A DNA stretch of 64,000 nucleotides from Pedobacter faecalis (GCF_030182585.1 NZ_JARXOW010000001.1:1798001-1862000), one strand, 5' to 3'; positions 36,393-46,432 are shown, counted from the first letter of the stretch. Program-made: numbers and translations. The notes: a model not told the origin generated them from the letters alone.

Positions 36393-37799
36393 TTAGATAT
36401 GTATTGCCCTGTTCTCGGTAGCCGCTAAAGCTGCTTCCTTGAGGGCTTCTGTATAAGTTGGGTGCGCATGGCAGATGCGGGCAATGTCTTCCGCCGAAGC
36501 ACGGAACTCCATGGCGACTACCGCCTCTGCGATCATGTCGGCCGCGCGGGGACCGATCATATGCACGCCGAGCACTTCGTCTGTCTTGGCATCAGCCAGT
36601 ACTTTTACGAAGCCGTCGGTGTCCATACTGGCTTTAGCCCTTCCGCTGGCCTTGAATGGAAACGATCCTGCTTTATATTGCTGGCCCTTTTCTTTAAGCT
36701 GCTCTTCGGTATAGCCTACCGAAGCCACTTCCGGCCAGGTATACACAACGCCCGGGATGAGGTTATAATTGATGTGCGGCTTTTGTCCGGCAATGCGCTC
36801 TGCAACATAAATGCCTTCGTCTTCCGCTTTATGGGCAAGCATAGCGCCTTTGATCACGTCGCCTATAGCATATACGCCCGGAACGGTAGTTTCCAGGTGC
36901 TCGTTTACCGGAATCTTATTGCCGCGTTCTTCGGTTTTGATTCCGATGTTCTCAAGGCCAAGGCCTTCAGTATAAGCGGTGCGGCCTACAGCTACGATGC
37001 AGTAATCGGCCTCGAAACTCACCTGTTCGCCCTTGGCATTGTCGGCCGTAACGGTCACTTTCTTGCCTTTTACGGTTGCGCCGGTCACCTTATGGTTCAT
37101 GAAGAATTCCATACCCAGAGACTTTTTAAGTACCCGCTGAAGTTCTTTGCCAAGTCCGCCATCCATAGTAGCAATGATAGAAGGCATGAACTCGATGACA
37201 GAGACTTTGGTACCCAGCCGCGCATATACCGACCCAAGTTCCAGACCTATTACACCCCCACCGATGACAACGAGTTGTTTAGGAACTTCCGTAATGTTCA
37301 AGGCTTCGGTTGAGGTAATAATCCGTTTTTTATCGACCGGCAGAAATGGCAGCGCAGTTGGCTTGGAGCCGGAAGCGATGATCACGTTCTTTGCCGTGAT
37401 GGTCTCCGAAGAGCCGTCTGTCTTAGTGATCTTGATGGTGTTTTTATCGGTGAATGAACCCACACCTTCAAAGGCGTCGATCTTGTTTTTCTTAAAGAGG
37501 TATTGGATACCGGCGGTGTTCTGTGCTACGACGTCGTTCTTCCTGGCGATCATCTGCGGCATGTCTACCTTGATGTCTTTAATGGCAATGCCGTGTGTTT
37601 TGAAGCTATGTACTGCATTGTGATAGTGCTCGGAAGAATCGAGAAGGGCCTTTGAGGGGATACAGCCTACATTGAGGCAGGTACCGCCAAATGTTTTATA
37701 CTTCTCTACAACTGCGGTTTTTAAACCTAACTGAGCGCATCTGATTGCTCCAACATAACCGCCCGGTCCCGAGCCAATGACTACTACATCGTATTGCAT
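36393..37799 (-). CDS. lpdA: Dihydrolipoyl dehydrogenase (E3)
   Basis: This 468-residue flavoprotein has the FAD site VVIGSGPGGYVGAIRCAQLG (residues ~5-24), the redox disulfide GGTCLNVGCIPSK (~39-51), the NAD site VVIGGGVIGLELG, and the C-terminal dimer motif HAHPTYTEALKEA with the catalytic His-Glu pair. It reoxidises lipoamide in the 2-oxoglutarate and pyruvate dehydrogenase complexes. The E1 and E2 genes of the former lie 3.5 kb away, separated by two peptidase genes on the other strand. Confidence 0.96.
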   Translation of the reverse strand: MQYDVVVIGSGPGGYVGAIRCAQLGLKTAVVEKYKTFGGTCLNVGCIPSKALLDSSEHYHNAVHSFKTHGIAIKDIKVDMPQMIARKNDVVAQNTAGIQYLFKKNKIDAFEGVGSFTDKNTIKITKTDGSSETITAKNVIIASGSKPTALPFLPVDKKRIITSTEALNITEVPKQLVVIGGGVIGLELGSVYARLGTKVSVIEFMPSIIATMDGGLGKELQRVLKKSLGMEFFMNHKVTGATVKGKKVTVTADNAKGEQVSFEADYCIVAVGRTAYTEGLGLENIGIKTEERGNKIPVNEHLETTVPGVYAIGDVIKGAMLAHKAEDEGIYVAERIAGQKPHINYNLIPGVVYTWPEVASVGYTEEQLKEKGQQYKAGSFPFKASGRAKASMDTDGFVKVLADAKTDEVLGVHMIGPRAADMIAEAVVAMEFRASAEDIARICHAHPTYTEALKEAALAATENRAIHI

Positions 37800-37821
37800 A
37801 TAAAGGTGTTTTTTTACGCTG

Positions 37822-37829
37822 CAAAGTTA
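37822..37829 (-). promoter_or_regulatory. -7 box of the lpdA promoter
   Basis: Read on the minus strand this is TAACTTTG, a full TAnnTTTG match, 22 bases before the lpdA ATG. No TTG is present at the usual upstream distance. Confidence 0.45.
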
Positions 37830-37911
37830 ACAAACCTATGTCTAAATAAGGTATTTATGCAAACAACATTTGCATTTGCTTATATTTAAGGCTCTAATCG
37901 GCAACTTTTAC

Positions 37912-39789
37912 ATGAACCTCCAAAAACTATCATTTCTGTTCGGAGCTATGATGCTCCTGCAGTTTTCAGTTTCTGCGCAGCTGAGCGATTCGGCTTATGT
38001 ACGGGAACACTACGTTAAGATTGAACGACAGATCCCGATGAGGGATGGCGCGAAGCTTTTTACGTCTATTTACATCCCTAAGGACAAGAGCAAAAAGTAT
38101 CCGTTTCTGATTAACCGCACACCTTATACAGTGGCGCCTTACGGGGAAGATAAGTATAAGACCAGTCTGGGCAACTACCCGGCCATGATGCGGGAAGGCT
38201 TCATTTTTGTATACCAGGACGTGCGCGGCCGCTGGATGAGTGAAGGTACTTTTGATGATGTTCGTCCGCACGTAGCGAACAAGCGCTCAAAAAAGGATGT
38301 TGACGAAAGCAGTGACACTTATGATACGATAGATTGGCTGCTGAAGAATGTGAGCAACAACAACGGAAAAGCGGGTATTTACGGCATCTCTTACCCTGGC
38401 TTTTACTCTACCGCAGCATTGCCAGGCGCGCATCCGGCGCTGAAGGCGGTGTGCCCCCAGGCGCCGGTTACGGATTGGTTTATCGGCGACGACTTTCACC
38501 ATAACGGTGCCTTATTTTTGATGGACGCTTTTGGATTTATGAGCACTTTCGGGGTGCCTCGCCCTAAGCCCATTACACCGGAGTTCGGGCCTAAGTCTTT
38601 TGCGTTCCCTATAGCCGACAACTATCGCTTTTACCTGGAAGCGGGTTCGGTAAAAGATCTTAAGGACAGGTATTTTGCGGACAGCATCCGCTTTTGGAAT
38701 AATCTTTTCGCACATCCTGATCTGGATACTTTCTGGCAGGCCAGGAATATTCAGCCTCACCTGAAAAATATAAAACCTGCTGTAATGGTCGTGGGCGGCT
38801 TTTTCGATGCTGAGGACGCTTATGGAACTTTCGCCACCTACAAAAGCATCGAAAAGCAAAATCCTGCGGCGAACAATATCCTCGTGGCAGGCCCCTGGTA
38901 TCATGGCGGATGGGTGCGAAGCGATGGCTCGAGCTTCGGAGATATCGAGTTTGGTCAGCCCACGAGTATTCAATACCAGGAACGGTTTGAGCTGCCGTTC
39001 TTTAAGTACTATTTAAAAGGTGAAGGGCAGTTTAAGCCTGCCGAAGCCAACATCTTCATCACTGGCAGTAACCAATGGAAGGAGTTTTCTACCTGGCCAC
39101 CTAAAGATGTGGAGTCGAAAATGCTTTACCTGCAGCCTAACGGAAAACTCGGCTTTGAGAAGGTTGGCCGTACAGACAGCTGGGATGAATACGTGAGCGA
39201 CCCGAACAAACCGGTGCCCTATCAGGATGGTGTACAGGCTAGAAGAACGCGGGAATATATGATAGACGACCAGCGCTTTGCGGCGCGTAGACCGGACGTG
39301 ATGGTTTATCAGACCGATCCGCTAACCGAGGATATTACGTTCACGGGGCCGCTTCAGGCCAACCTGGTGGTGTCGACCACCGGCTCTGATGCGGATTATG
39401 TGGTTAAGCTTATCGACGTGTATCCGGAAGAGACGCCAAATCCGGCAAAGAATCCGAAAAACATTTTAATGGGTGGATATCAGATGCTGGTGCGCGGAGA
39501 AATTATGCGGGGCAAATACCGGAATAGTTTTGAAAAGCCTGAGCCTATGGTTCCCGGGGAGATCACGAAGATCAGTTATGAGCTGCCTGATGTAGCGCAT
39601 ACGTTTAAAAAGGGTCATCGCATCATGATCCAGGTTCAGAACTCCTGGTTCCCGCTGGCCGACCGCAATCCGCAGCAGTTTATGAATATTTATGAGGCCG
39701 GGGCGGGCGATTTCAGAAAGGCTACACACCGCATATTCCATGATGTGCATAATGCTTCTTTTATAAAGGTTAACGTGCTGAAACCTTAA
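37912..39789 (+). CDS. Secreted CocE/NonD-family (X-Pro dipeptidyl-peptidase-like) hydrolase
   Basis: This ~625-residue protein has a signal peptide (to about SVSAQ). The N-terminal alpha/beta hydrolase has the nucleophile motif GIYGISYPGFYS and FFDAEDAYGT, with PWYHGGW supplying the histidine. A C-terminal jelly-roll domain follows (DVMVYQTDPL to GHRIMIQVQNSWFPL). Relatives are X-Pro peptidases, cocaine esterase and glutaryl-7-ACA acylase, so the bond cleaved is uncertain. ATG 37912 gives the signal peptide. It is 1 base before the M1 peptidase gene. Confidence 0.85.
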   Translation: MNLQKLSFLFGAMMLLQFSVSAQLSDSAYVREHYVKIERQIPMRDGAKLFTSIYIPKDKSKKYPFLINRTPYTVAPYGEDKYKTSLGNYPAMMREGFIFVYQDVRGRWMSEGTFDDVRPHVANKRSKKDVDESSDTYDTIDWLLKNVSNNNGKAGIYGISYPGFYSTAALPGAHPALKAVCPQAPVTDWFIGDDFHHNGALFLMDAFGFMSTFGVPRPKPITPEFGPKSFAFPIADNYRFYLEAGSVKDLKDRYFADSIRFWNNLFAHPDLDTFWQARNIQPHLKNIKPAVMVVGGFFDAEDAYGTFATYKSIEKQNPAANNILVAGPWYHGGWVRSDGSSFGDIEFGQPTSIQYQERFELPFFKYYLKGEGQFKPAEANIFITGSNQWKEFSTWPPKDVESKMLYLQPNGKLGFEKVGRTDSWDEYVSDPNKPVPYQDGVQARRTREYMIDDQRFAARRPDVMVYQTDPLTEDITFTGPLQANLVVSTTGSDADYVVKLIDVYPEETPNPAKNPKNILMGGYQMLVRGEIMRGKYRNSFEKPEPMVPGEITKISYELPDVAHTFKKGHRIMIQVQNSWFPLADRNPQQFMNIYEAGAGDFRKATHRIFHDVHNASFIKVNVLKP

Positions 39790-39790
39790 T

Positions 39791-41245
39791 ATGATGAAAA
39801 GATTCTTTTTAAGCCTGGCACTAACGGCTTTAGCCAAATTTGCCCTTGCACAGTTGCTTGGCCAGTCGGACGCCTTTACCCGGGCAGATACGCTAAGGGG
39901 TATGCTTACACCCTTGCGTACGTGCTATGACATCAACTATTATCACCTCGATGTGAAGCTGGATATTCCAGGTAGAGCTGTGAGCGGGAGCAACACGTTT
40001 CATTTTACGGCTGCAGATGATTTTAGCAGGCTGCAGTTCGATCTTTTCAGCAACATGAAAGTTGACCGAGTGATCTACAAAAACAAGCCCCTTAAGTTTA
40101 CCCGTGAATTTAACGCTGTATTTGTAGACTTCCCTAGGGAGATTAAGAAAGGCAGTAAAGAAAGCTTCACGGTTTACTATGCTGGCAAGCCGGTGGTTGC
40201 GAAGAATCCGCCATGGGATGGGGGCTTTATCTTTAAAAAAGACAAAGCGGGCAACCCTTGGGTATCTGTAGCCTGTCAGGGCCTGGGCGCAAGTGCCTGG
40301 TGGCCCAATAAGGACCATCAGAGCGATGAGGTAGACAGCATGCTGATCAGTGTTACGGTCCCAAAAGACCTGAAGGAAATCTCCAATGGCCGTTTACGCA
40401 GTATGGTAGCAGTCGGCGGCGAACATATGCAGTATAACTGGTTTGTGGCCAACCCCATAAATAATTACAACGTGACCATGTATGTGGGCAAGTATGCGCA
40501 CTGGACGGACAAGTACAAGGGAGAAAAAGGTGATTTAAGCCTCGATTTCTGGTCGCTCAAGGAAGATAGCGTAAAGGCGCGCCCGCATTGGGACGCCGAC
40601 GTGAAACCCATGCTGAAGTCGTTCGAGCACTGGTTTGGCCCCTACCCCTTTTATGAAGACGGCTACAAACTTGTACAGGCGCCGCATTTGGGCATGGAAC
40701 ACCAAAGTGCAGTGGCGTATGGCAACAAGTTTAAGAAGGGCTATCTGGGTGGCGACTTGTCGGATTCGGGCTGGGGCCTTAAGTTCGACTTTATAACGAT
40801 ACATGAATCTGGCCATGAATGGTTTGGCAACAATATCACGACCAAAGATATTGCGGATATGTGGGTGCATGAGGCGTTTACAAATTATTCTGAAGCCTTG
40901 TTTGTGGAGAGTTTATATGGCAAGGAGGCGGGCGACCAGTATGTGAAAGGGATCAGGAAGAACATCAAAAATGACCGCCCGATTATTGGCTCCTATCATG
41001 TGAACAGTGAGGGCTCGGGAGACATGTATTACAAAGGTGCGAACATGATTCACCATATACGCAAGCTGATGAACGACGATGAGAAGTTCCGGGGCATTTT
41101 ACGCGGATTAAATAAGACGTTCTACCATCAGACGGTAACCACTCAGCAGATTGAGGAATATATCAGCAGGGAGAGCGGGCTGGATTTGAAAGCATTGTTT
41201 GACCAGTACCTGCGCCAGGCCGCGCCACCCGAGTATATAGATTGA
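39791..41245 (+). CDS. Secreted M1-family zinc metallopeptidase
   Basis: This 484-residue protein has a signal peptide (to about AKFALAQ). HESGHEW plus a glutamate 19 residues later (WVHEAF) completes the HExxH-x18-E zinc site of M1 aminopeptidases. LGMEHQSAVAYG corresponds to the exopeptidase GAMEN loop. It is shorter than classic aminopeptidase N and lacks the long C-terminal domain, as usual in this Bacteroidota subgroup. With the preceding hydrolase it probably forms a peptide-degrading operon. Confidence 0.9.
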   Translation: MMKRFFLSLALTALAKFALAQLLGQSDAFTRADTLRGMLTPLRTCYDINYYHLDVKLDIPGRAVSGSNTFHFTAADDFSRLQFDLFSNMKVDRVIYKNKPLKFTREFNAVFVDFPREIKKGSKESFTVYYAGKPVVAKNPPWDGGFIFKKDKAGNPWVSVACQGLGASAWWPNKDHQSDEVDSMLISVTVPKDLKEISNGRLRSMVAVGGEHMQYNWFVANPINNYNVTMYVGKYAHWTDKYKGEKGDLSLDFWSLKEDSVKARPHWDADVKPMLKSFEHWFGPYPFYEDGYKLVQAPHLGMEHQSAVAYGNKFKKGYLGGDLSDSGWGLKFDFITIHESGHEWFGNNITTKDIADMWVHEAFTNYSEALFVESLYGKEAGDQYVKGIRKNIKNDRPIIGSYHVNSEGSGDMYYKGANMIHHIRKLMNDDEKFRGILRGLNKTFYHQTVTTQQIEEYISRESGLDLKALFDQYLRQAAPPEYID

Positions 41246-41264
41246 GAGGGGAGCAATAGTATAA

Positions 41265-41297
41265 AAAAGGTCGTAACTGATGGTTACGACCTTTTCT
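41265..41297. terminator. Bidirectional terminator between M1 peptidase and odhB
   Basis: A 13-bp perfect stem AAAAGGTCGTAAC (41265-41277) / GTTACGACCTTTT (41283-41295) has a 5-base loop. A and T runs at both ends serve both convergent genes. Confidence 0.9.
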
Positions 41298-41319
41298 GTT
41301 TTATGCTTCTTGCTATAGA

Positions 41320-42561
41320 TTATACGCCAAGGAGTAATCTTGCCGGGTCTTCAAGCAACTGCTTGACACGCACAAGGAAACCCACTGATTCACGGCCGTC
41401 AATGATCCGGTGATCGTAAGACAGGGCGACGTACATCATCGGTCTGATGACCACTTCGCCTTTTTCTGCTACAGGACGTTCTACGATATTGTGCATCCCT
41501 AAGATAGCCGACTGCGGAGCGTTGATGATCGGTGTAGACATCATAGAACCGAATACACCACCGTTGGTGATGGTAAAGGTTCCGCCGCTCATTTCTTCGA
41601 TGGTAAGTTTGCTGTCGCGCGCTTTCAAAGCCAGCTCCAACACTGATTTCTCAATCTGGGCCAGGCTCATGCTCTCTGCATTGCGAATTACCGGAACAAC
41701 AAGTCCCTTGGGCGCAGATACGGCTATGGAGATATCGGCAAAGTCGTTATACACCACTTCCTCGCCTTCAATGCGGGCATTCACTGCAGGGAATTCTTTC
41801 AAGGCCTCGCAAACCGCTTTGGTGAAGAAACTCATGAAGCCAAGTCCGACGCCATGCTTTTCTTTAAACTGGTCTTTATATTTCGAGCGCATATCCATGA
41901 TAGGCTTCATGTTCACCTCGTTAAAGGTGGTGAGCATAGCCGTCTCATTCTTAACGGTTACCAGGCGCTTCGCAACTGTTTTACGCAAAGGAGACATCTT
42001 TTCCCGACGCTCATTTCTTGATCCTGGTGCGGCAGCCGGACTTGCCGGAGCTTTGCCCGATGCTGTCGGTGCGGCACTTTTCTGTTGTGGCTTCTGCGCA
42101 TTCTGCGCATCTTCTTTAGTGATTCTGCCATCTACACCCGTGCCTTTAACGCTGGCCGGGTCTACCCCTTTTTCTGCCAGGATTTTGCCCGCTGCTGGTG
42201 AAGGTGTGCCGGTGGCGTAGCTATCTCCGGATTTCTCAGCTACCGGAGCTGCTGAAGCATCTGCCTTTGGGGAAGCCGCTTCCTGCTTAGGTTCAGCGGC
42301 ACTTTCTTTTGGCTGCGAAGGCGCGCCGCCTTCTTCAATTTTACATACTACAGCACCGATGGCGAGCGTATCGCCCTCAGCGGCAACTGTCTTTAAAGTT
42401 CCAGCCTGCTCTGCTGTTAATTCAAAAGTAGCCTTGTCTGATTCCAGTTCGGCAATTACCTCGTCCATTTCAACAGCATCACCGTCGTTTTTCACCCAGC
42501 GCGACAAAACGACTTCGGTTATCGATTCGCCTACCGGCGGAACTTTTATTTCTATACTCAT
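41320..42561 (-). CDS. odhB: 2-oxoglutarate dehydrogenase E2, dihydrolipoyl succinyltransferase
   Basis: This 413-residue protein has one lipoyl domain ([11 protein letters not shown], lysine at residue ~44) and an Ala/Pro/Lys-rich linker. An E3-binding domain follows ([32 protein letters not shown], ~125-156), then a catalytic domain with [14 protein letters not shown] near the C-terminus. It transfers the succinyl group to CoA in the TCA cycle. It is 15 bases downstream of odhA. Confidence 0.95.
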   Translation of the reverse strand: MSIEIKVPPVGESITEVVLSRWVKNDGDAVEMDEVIAELESDKATFELTAEQAGTLKTVAAEGDTLAIGAVVCKIEEGGAPSQPKESAAEPKQEAASPKADASAAPVAEKSGDSYATGTPSPAAGKILAEKGVDPASVKGTGVDGRITKEDAQNAQKPQQKSAAPTASGKAPASPAAAPGSRNERREKMSPLRKTVAKRLVTVKNETAMLTTFNEVNMKPIMDMRSKYKDQFKEKHGVGLGFMSFFTKAVCEALKEFPAVNARIEGEEVVYNDFADISIAVSAPKGLVVPVIRNAESMSLAQIEKSVLELALKARDSKLTIEEMSGGTFTITNGGVFGSMMSTPIINAPQSAILGMHNIVERPVAEKGEVVIRPMMYVALSYDHRIIDGRESVGFLVRVKQLLEDPARLLLGV

Positions 42562-42576
42562 AACAGTGTATTATAT

Positions 42577-45372
42577 TTAGTCTACGTTATATACCTTACT
42601 AACTGATTTCTTTGCGATTTTCTGCTCGGTTTCGGTAACCGGCATTTCGAAAGCGCGGGCCAAGATATAGGCCTGCTGATCTGCATGCTGCCTGGCAAAA
42701 CCTGTGGCCGTACTGCTGCTTTCTTTTCTGGAAAGAACTTCCATGTCACTGAATGCTGTCTTTCTGAACTTACGAACCAGATATGGCCATGCGCCCATGT
42801 TTTCAGGCTCTTCCTGCACCCAAACCATTTCCTCAGCGTTTGGATACTGATTGTAAGCCTCCTCCATCTGCTTTACTGGTGTAGGGTACAATTGTTCTAC
42901 ACGCACTATAGCTACGTCTTTGACACTGTCTTTCTGCTGCTTTTCAAGCAATTCGTAATAGATCTTGCCTGTGCAGAACAACACCCGCCTTACATCCTTT
43001 TTGTTAAGGTTCGCGTCGACAATAACTTCCCGGAATCCGCCATCTGTGAAATCGGCCAGCGGAGATACGCACTGCGGATGGCGCAGCAGGCTCTTCGGTG
43101 TAAATACGACCAGAGGCTTGCGGAAGTCGCGCTTAAACTGCCTGCGTAATGCATGGAAGAAGTTTGCTGGCGTGGTGCAGTTAACAACCTGCATATTATA
43201 GTCGGCACACAGCTCCATAAAACGCTCTATGCGGGCCGATGAGTGCTCCGGGCCCTGGCCTTCGTAGCCGTGTGGTAAAAGCATTACCAAGCCGTTTTCA
43301 CGCTGCCATTTTGTTTCAGCACTGGCTATATACTGATCTACAATGATCTGAGCGCCGTTAAAGAAGTCGCCGAACTGTGCTTCCCAAATGGTGAGCGCAT
43401 TAGGATTGGCCATGGCATAACCATACTCAAAACCCAAAACGCCATACTCAGAAAGATGCGAGTTGTAGACATCAAATGGTGCCTGCTGATCTGATATGTT
43501 TGCAAGAGGGATATATTCCTCTTCTGAATCTTCGAGGGTAATTACGGCGTGGCGATGCGAGAATGTACCCCGTTCGACGTCCTGCCCGCTTAGTCTGACA
43601 CGCTTGCCTTCTGCAAGCAATGTGCCGTATGCAAGCTGCTCGCCCATTGCCCAGTCGAACACATGGGTTTCGTTGGCCATCCGGCTGCGCTCTTCAAAAA
43701 GCTTTTCGATCTTCTTGAAGAATTTTTTCTCTGCCGGCAGGGTGCTGATCCGCTTGGCGACCTCCAGCAGGGTAGATTTTTTAACGGAGGTGTTCGGTGA
43801 GCTTTCGAAATCCTGTGGTGTGGCCAACCGCATGTCGGACCATGCTCCGCCAAACTTTACGTCCTGATAGGTTGAGGTGATTTCCCTGGCTTCGTTGAGC
43901 CGCTGCTGTAAAATACCACGGAATTCCTTTTCCATTTCTTTTGCCAGACTGGCCTCCAGCTTGCCCTCTCCAACCAGTTGCTTGATATAGATATCGCGCG
44001 GATTTGCATGTTTTTCGATGGCCTTGTATAACAGTGGCTGTGTAAATTTAGGTTCATCGGACTCGTTATGTCCAAACCTGCGGTAGCACAGGATGTCGAT
44101 AAACACATCGTTGCGGTATTTCTGCCTGTATTCCATAGCCAGGTTAATGGCATAAACCAGTGCTTCAACATCATCTCCGTTAACGTGGAATACGGGAGAC
44201 AAGGTTACTTTGGCAATATCTGTACAATAAGTGCTCGTTCTGGCGTCTTTAAAGTTGGTTGTAAACCCGATCTGGTTGTTGATGACCAGGTGAATGGTAC
44301 CGCCGGTTTTATAACCGTCGAGCCCCGCCATCTGGATCACCTCGTACACGATACCCTGGCCGGCCACTGAGGCATCCCCATGGATCAGGATCGGTGCCAG
44401 CCGGGCATTATCGCCTCCGTATTTAAAGTCGATCTTGGATCTGCCCATACCTTCAACTACACTGTTGACGGTTTCAAGGTGGGACGGGTTAGGACATAAG
44501 CTAAGGTGAACGCTCTTGCCGCTGTTTGTGGTTACATCTGTGGAATAACCCAGGTGATATTTTACGTCGCCGCCAAACGGTGACTCGGCGCTATAGCCTT
44601 TACCTTCAAATTCTGCAAAAATATCTTTATAGGTCTTCTGCATGATGTTGGCCAGCACATTCAGGCGGCCACGGTGTGCCATGCCTATCACAAATTCGTC
44701 TATTCCGAGCTCGGCACCTTTCTCAATGACAGAATCGAGCGCAGGGATCAGCGCTTCGGCCCCTTCAAGGGAGAATCGCTTCTGGCCAAGAAACTTGGTA
44801 CCAAGGAAGTTCTCGAAGCTCACTGCTTCGTTTAATTTTTTAAGGATCCGGCGCTTTTCTTCGATAGAGAAGTTTGGCGTGTTGCGCGCCCCTTCCATCT
44901 TTTTCTCGATCCAGCGCAATACCTCAGGGGTACGTACATATTTATATTCTGCGCCGATGGAGCGGCAGTAGGTCTGCTTAAGAAAAGCGACGATATCACT
45001 TAGTTTAGCTGCTCCTATACCGATTTCAACGCCTGAATTGAATACGGTATCCAGATCTGCGTTGCTCAGGCCAAAGTTTTCCAGATCAAGGGTAGGCAAA
45101 TGCTGCCGGCGTTCCCTTACAGGGTTGGTTTGTGTAAATAGATGTCCTCTCTGCCTATAACCATTAATGAGATTCAGTACGCTGATTTCCTTTAAGAAAT
45201 GCTCAGGAGTTTCGGCAGTAACTTCTGTTCCTGACGAACTCCTGCCAAAGTCGAAACCTTCGAAAAACTTCTGCCAGCCAAACTCGACCGACTCGGGATC
45301 TTCTTTATAAGCTTGATACAGGGACTCAATATATTCGGCATTAGCGCCGTTAAGATAAGACAAATTATCCAT
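42577..45372 (-). CDS. odhA: 2-oxoglutarate dehydrogenase E1 component
   Basis: This 931-residue thiamine-diphosphate enzyme is of usual length. YLNGANAEYIESLYQAYKEDPESV marks the N-terminus. FVIGMAHRGRLNVLANI, IHGDASVAGQGIVYEV and GFTTNFKDARTSTYCTDIAK form the cofactor and active-site core, and LLPHGYEGQGPEHSSARIERF is in the C-terminal half. It decarboxylates 2-oxoglutarate in the TCA cycle. It is followed by odhB in one operon and has its own promoter box upstream. Confidence 0.96.
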   Translation of the reverse strand: MDNLSYLNGANAEYIESLYQAYKEDPESVEFGWQKFFEGFDFGRSSSGTEVTAETPEHFLKEISVLNLINGYRQRGHLFTQTNPVRERRQHLPTLDLENFGLSNADLDTVFNSGVEIGIGAAKLSDIVAFLKQTYCRSIGAEYKYVRTPEVLRWIEKKMEGARNTPNFSIEEKRRILKKLNEAVSFENFLGTKFLGQKRFSLEGAEALIPALDSVIEKGAELGIDEFVIGMAHRGRLNVLANIMQKTYKDIFAEFEGKGYSAESPFGGDVKYHLGYSTDVTTNSGKSVHLSLCPNPSHLETVNSVVEGMGRSKIDFKYGGDNARLAPILIHGDASVAGQGIVYEVIQMAGLDGYKTGGTIHLVINNQIGFTTNFKDARTSTYCTDIAKVTLSPVFHVNGDDVEALVYAINLAMEYRQKYRNDVFIDILCYRRFGHNESDEPKFTQPLLYKAIEKHANPRDIYIKQLVGEGKLEASLAKEMEKEFRGILQQRLNEAREITSTYQDVKFGGAWSDMRLATPQDFESSPNTSVKKSTLLEVAKRISTLPAEKKFFKKIEKLFEERSRMANETHVFDWAMGEQLAYGTLLAEGKRVRLSGQDVERGTFSHRHAVITLEDSEEEYIPLANISDQQAPFDVYNSHLSEYGVLGFEYGYAMANPNALTIWEAQFGDFFNGAQIIVDQYIASAETKWQRENGLVMLLPHGYEGQGPEHSSARIERFMELCADYNMQVVNCTTPANFFHALRRQFKRDFRKPLVVFTPKSLLRHPQCVSPLADFTDGGFREVIVDANLNKKDVRRVLFCTGKIYYELLEKQQKDSVKDVAIVRVEQLYPTPVKQMEEAYNQYPNAEEMVWVQEEPENMGAWPYLVRKFRKTAFSDMEVLSRKESSSTATGFARQHADQQAYILARAFEMPVTETEQKIAKKSVSKVYNVD

Positions 45373-45397
45373 TACGTATGAATTGGTATAAGTGTTG

Positions 45398-45405
45398 CAA
45401 AATTA
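45398..45405 (-). promoter_or_regulatory. -7 box of the odhAB promoter
   Basis: The minus strand reads TAATTTTG, a full TAnnTTTG match 25 bases before the odhA ATG. The upstream TTG is not clear. Confidence 0.45.
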
Positions 45406-45437
45406 GAACTTTTAGCTGAATACAGGCCTAATACTCG

Positions 45438-46316
45438 TCATAAATCTTCGAGAAAATCGACCATGTCGCAAACATTTTTAAGCGGTGTCAACTGGTCTTT
45501 GACGAGTATGTCGAATTCAGAGATCAAACTTCCTGCCACCAGCAGGGGAACGTCCAAATTGTCCATAACTTTTGTGATCACTTTATTGATATCTTTCCCA
45601 AGATTCATGGAGGTAAGCACCATTAAAGCGTAGTCAGGTTTGTAAGATACAATCACTTTCTTCAGATCGGCGTATGGGACTTCCGATCCTAAATACAGCA
45701 CATCCTGCCCGCATTTTTTAAGGAGATAGCGGGCAAAGAGCAAGCCGGTTTCGTGCATCTCGTTTTCGGGCAAAAACAGGAGAAAACGCTTTTTATCTGG
45801 CTTTTTAGGTTTGTGCAGTTTATCGATCTCGACAATGATTTTGTCGCGGATGAGATTAGAGGCAAAGTGTTCGTGAGAGGGGTCTATGGCTCCGGTTTGC
45901 CATAGCATTCCCACGCGTTTCATGAACGGGAAAAGCACAAGATCCATGGCATTGATGAGACCCATTTCCTCTATGCAGCCGCTCAGAATTTTAGAAAACG
46001 CCGGTTCGTCATATTTAACTGTTGCGTCGGAAAGATTGAGAATTTGAACGGAATCGTTCTTCCAGTCGCTTTTTAACTGGGAAACCAGATCAGATATCTG
46101 CTTCCGGCTCATTCGCGCGATTTTGCTGATCTTGTAACCGTTCTCATTCAGCGCCACGATATTGAGCAGGATCTTGAGGTCGTCCTCGTCGTAGTATCTG
46201 ATATTGGTTGCAGTACGTTTGGGCGGAACCAGGTTATACCGGGTTTCCCAGGCCCTGATGGTATGGGCCTTGATGCCTATAAGTCCTTCTATGTCACTTA
46301 TTGAAAATGTTTTCAC
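45438..46316 (-). CDS. MerR-type regulator with B12-binding domain, CarH/LitR-like photoreceptor
   Basis: This ~292-residue protein has a MerR HTH (FSISDIEGLIGIKAHTIRAWETRYNLVPPKR, residues ~3-33), a four-helix domain with WQTGAIDPSHEH (the Wx9EH motif of light-sensing B12 proteins), and a Rossmann domain with ENEMHETG, the ExHxxG motif that binds cobalt through histidine. Known relatives bind DNA as tetramers with adenosylcobalamin in the dark and let go in light. The GTG start at 46316 is fixed by GGAGG 7 bases upstream. It lies between odhA and a cryptochrome gene; its likely targets are the photolyases. Confidence 0.85.
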   Translation of the reverse strand: MKTFSISDIEGLIGIKAHTIRAWETRYNLVPPKRTATNIRYYDEDDLKILLNIVALNENGYKISKIARMSRKQISDLVSQLKSDWKNDSVQILNLSDATVKYDEPAFSKILSGCIEEMGLINAMDLVLFPFMKRVGMLWQTGAIDPSHEHFASNLIRDKIIVEIDKLHKPKKPDKKRFLLFLPENEMHETGLLFARYLLKKCGQDVLYLGSEVPYADLKKVIVSYKPDYALMVLTSMNLGKDINKVITKVMDNLDVPLLVAGSLISEFDILVKDQLTPLKNVCDMVDFLEDL

Positions 46317-46320
46317 CGTA

Positions 46321-46328
46321 CTACCTCC
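46321..46328 (-). promoter_or_regulatory. Strong Shine-Dalgarno site that sets the MerR/B12 start
   Basis: The minus strand reads GGAGGTAG ending 4 bases before the GTG start. Strong sites like this are unusual in Bacteroidota. It rules out the TTG-started longer frame from 46373. Confidence 0.7.
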
Positions 46329-46338
46329 AACAAACGTT

Positions 46339-46371
46339 AAACAAAATTGTTTCGAACAACGATTATTGTTC
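46339..46371 (-). promoter_or_regulatory. Repeated AACAA/TTGTT half-sites over the MerR/B12 promoter
   Basis: AAACAAAATTGTTT (46339-46352) is a palindrome with 6-base arms, and 46354-46371 is GAACAA-6 bases-TTGTTC. Together they give four half-sites in 33 bases. On the minus strand a weak promoter (TTG, 21 bases, CAATTTTG) overlaps them. Multi-half-site operators of this form suit tetrameric CarH-type repressors; binding is inference. Confidence 0.55.
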
Positions 46372-46432
46372 AAGACTTGCCGAAGATAGTAATTTAAATG
46401 ATTTAATTCGTGGCACTTACAGGGCCCTCTGC

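Noticed and set aside
36462-37313. 283-codon plus-strand frame opposite lpdA
   Set aside because: lpdA is unmistakable on the minus strand, and the antisense translation has no recognisable features.
37861-37911. Possible promoter box TATATTTA before the CocE-like gene
   Set aside because: It ends in A where TTTG is expected and has no upstream TTG at the usual distance.
36393-45372. Single operon for all 2-oxoglutarate dehydrogenase genes
   Set aside because: lpdA and odhA/odhB are on the same strand, but two opposite-strand peptidase genes and a bidirectional terminator lie between them.
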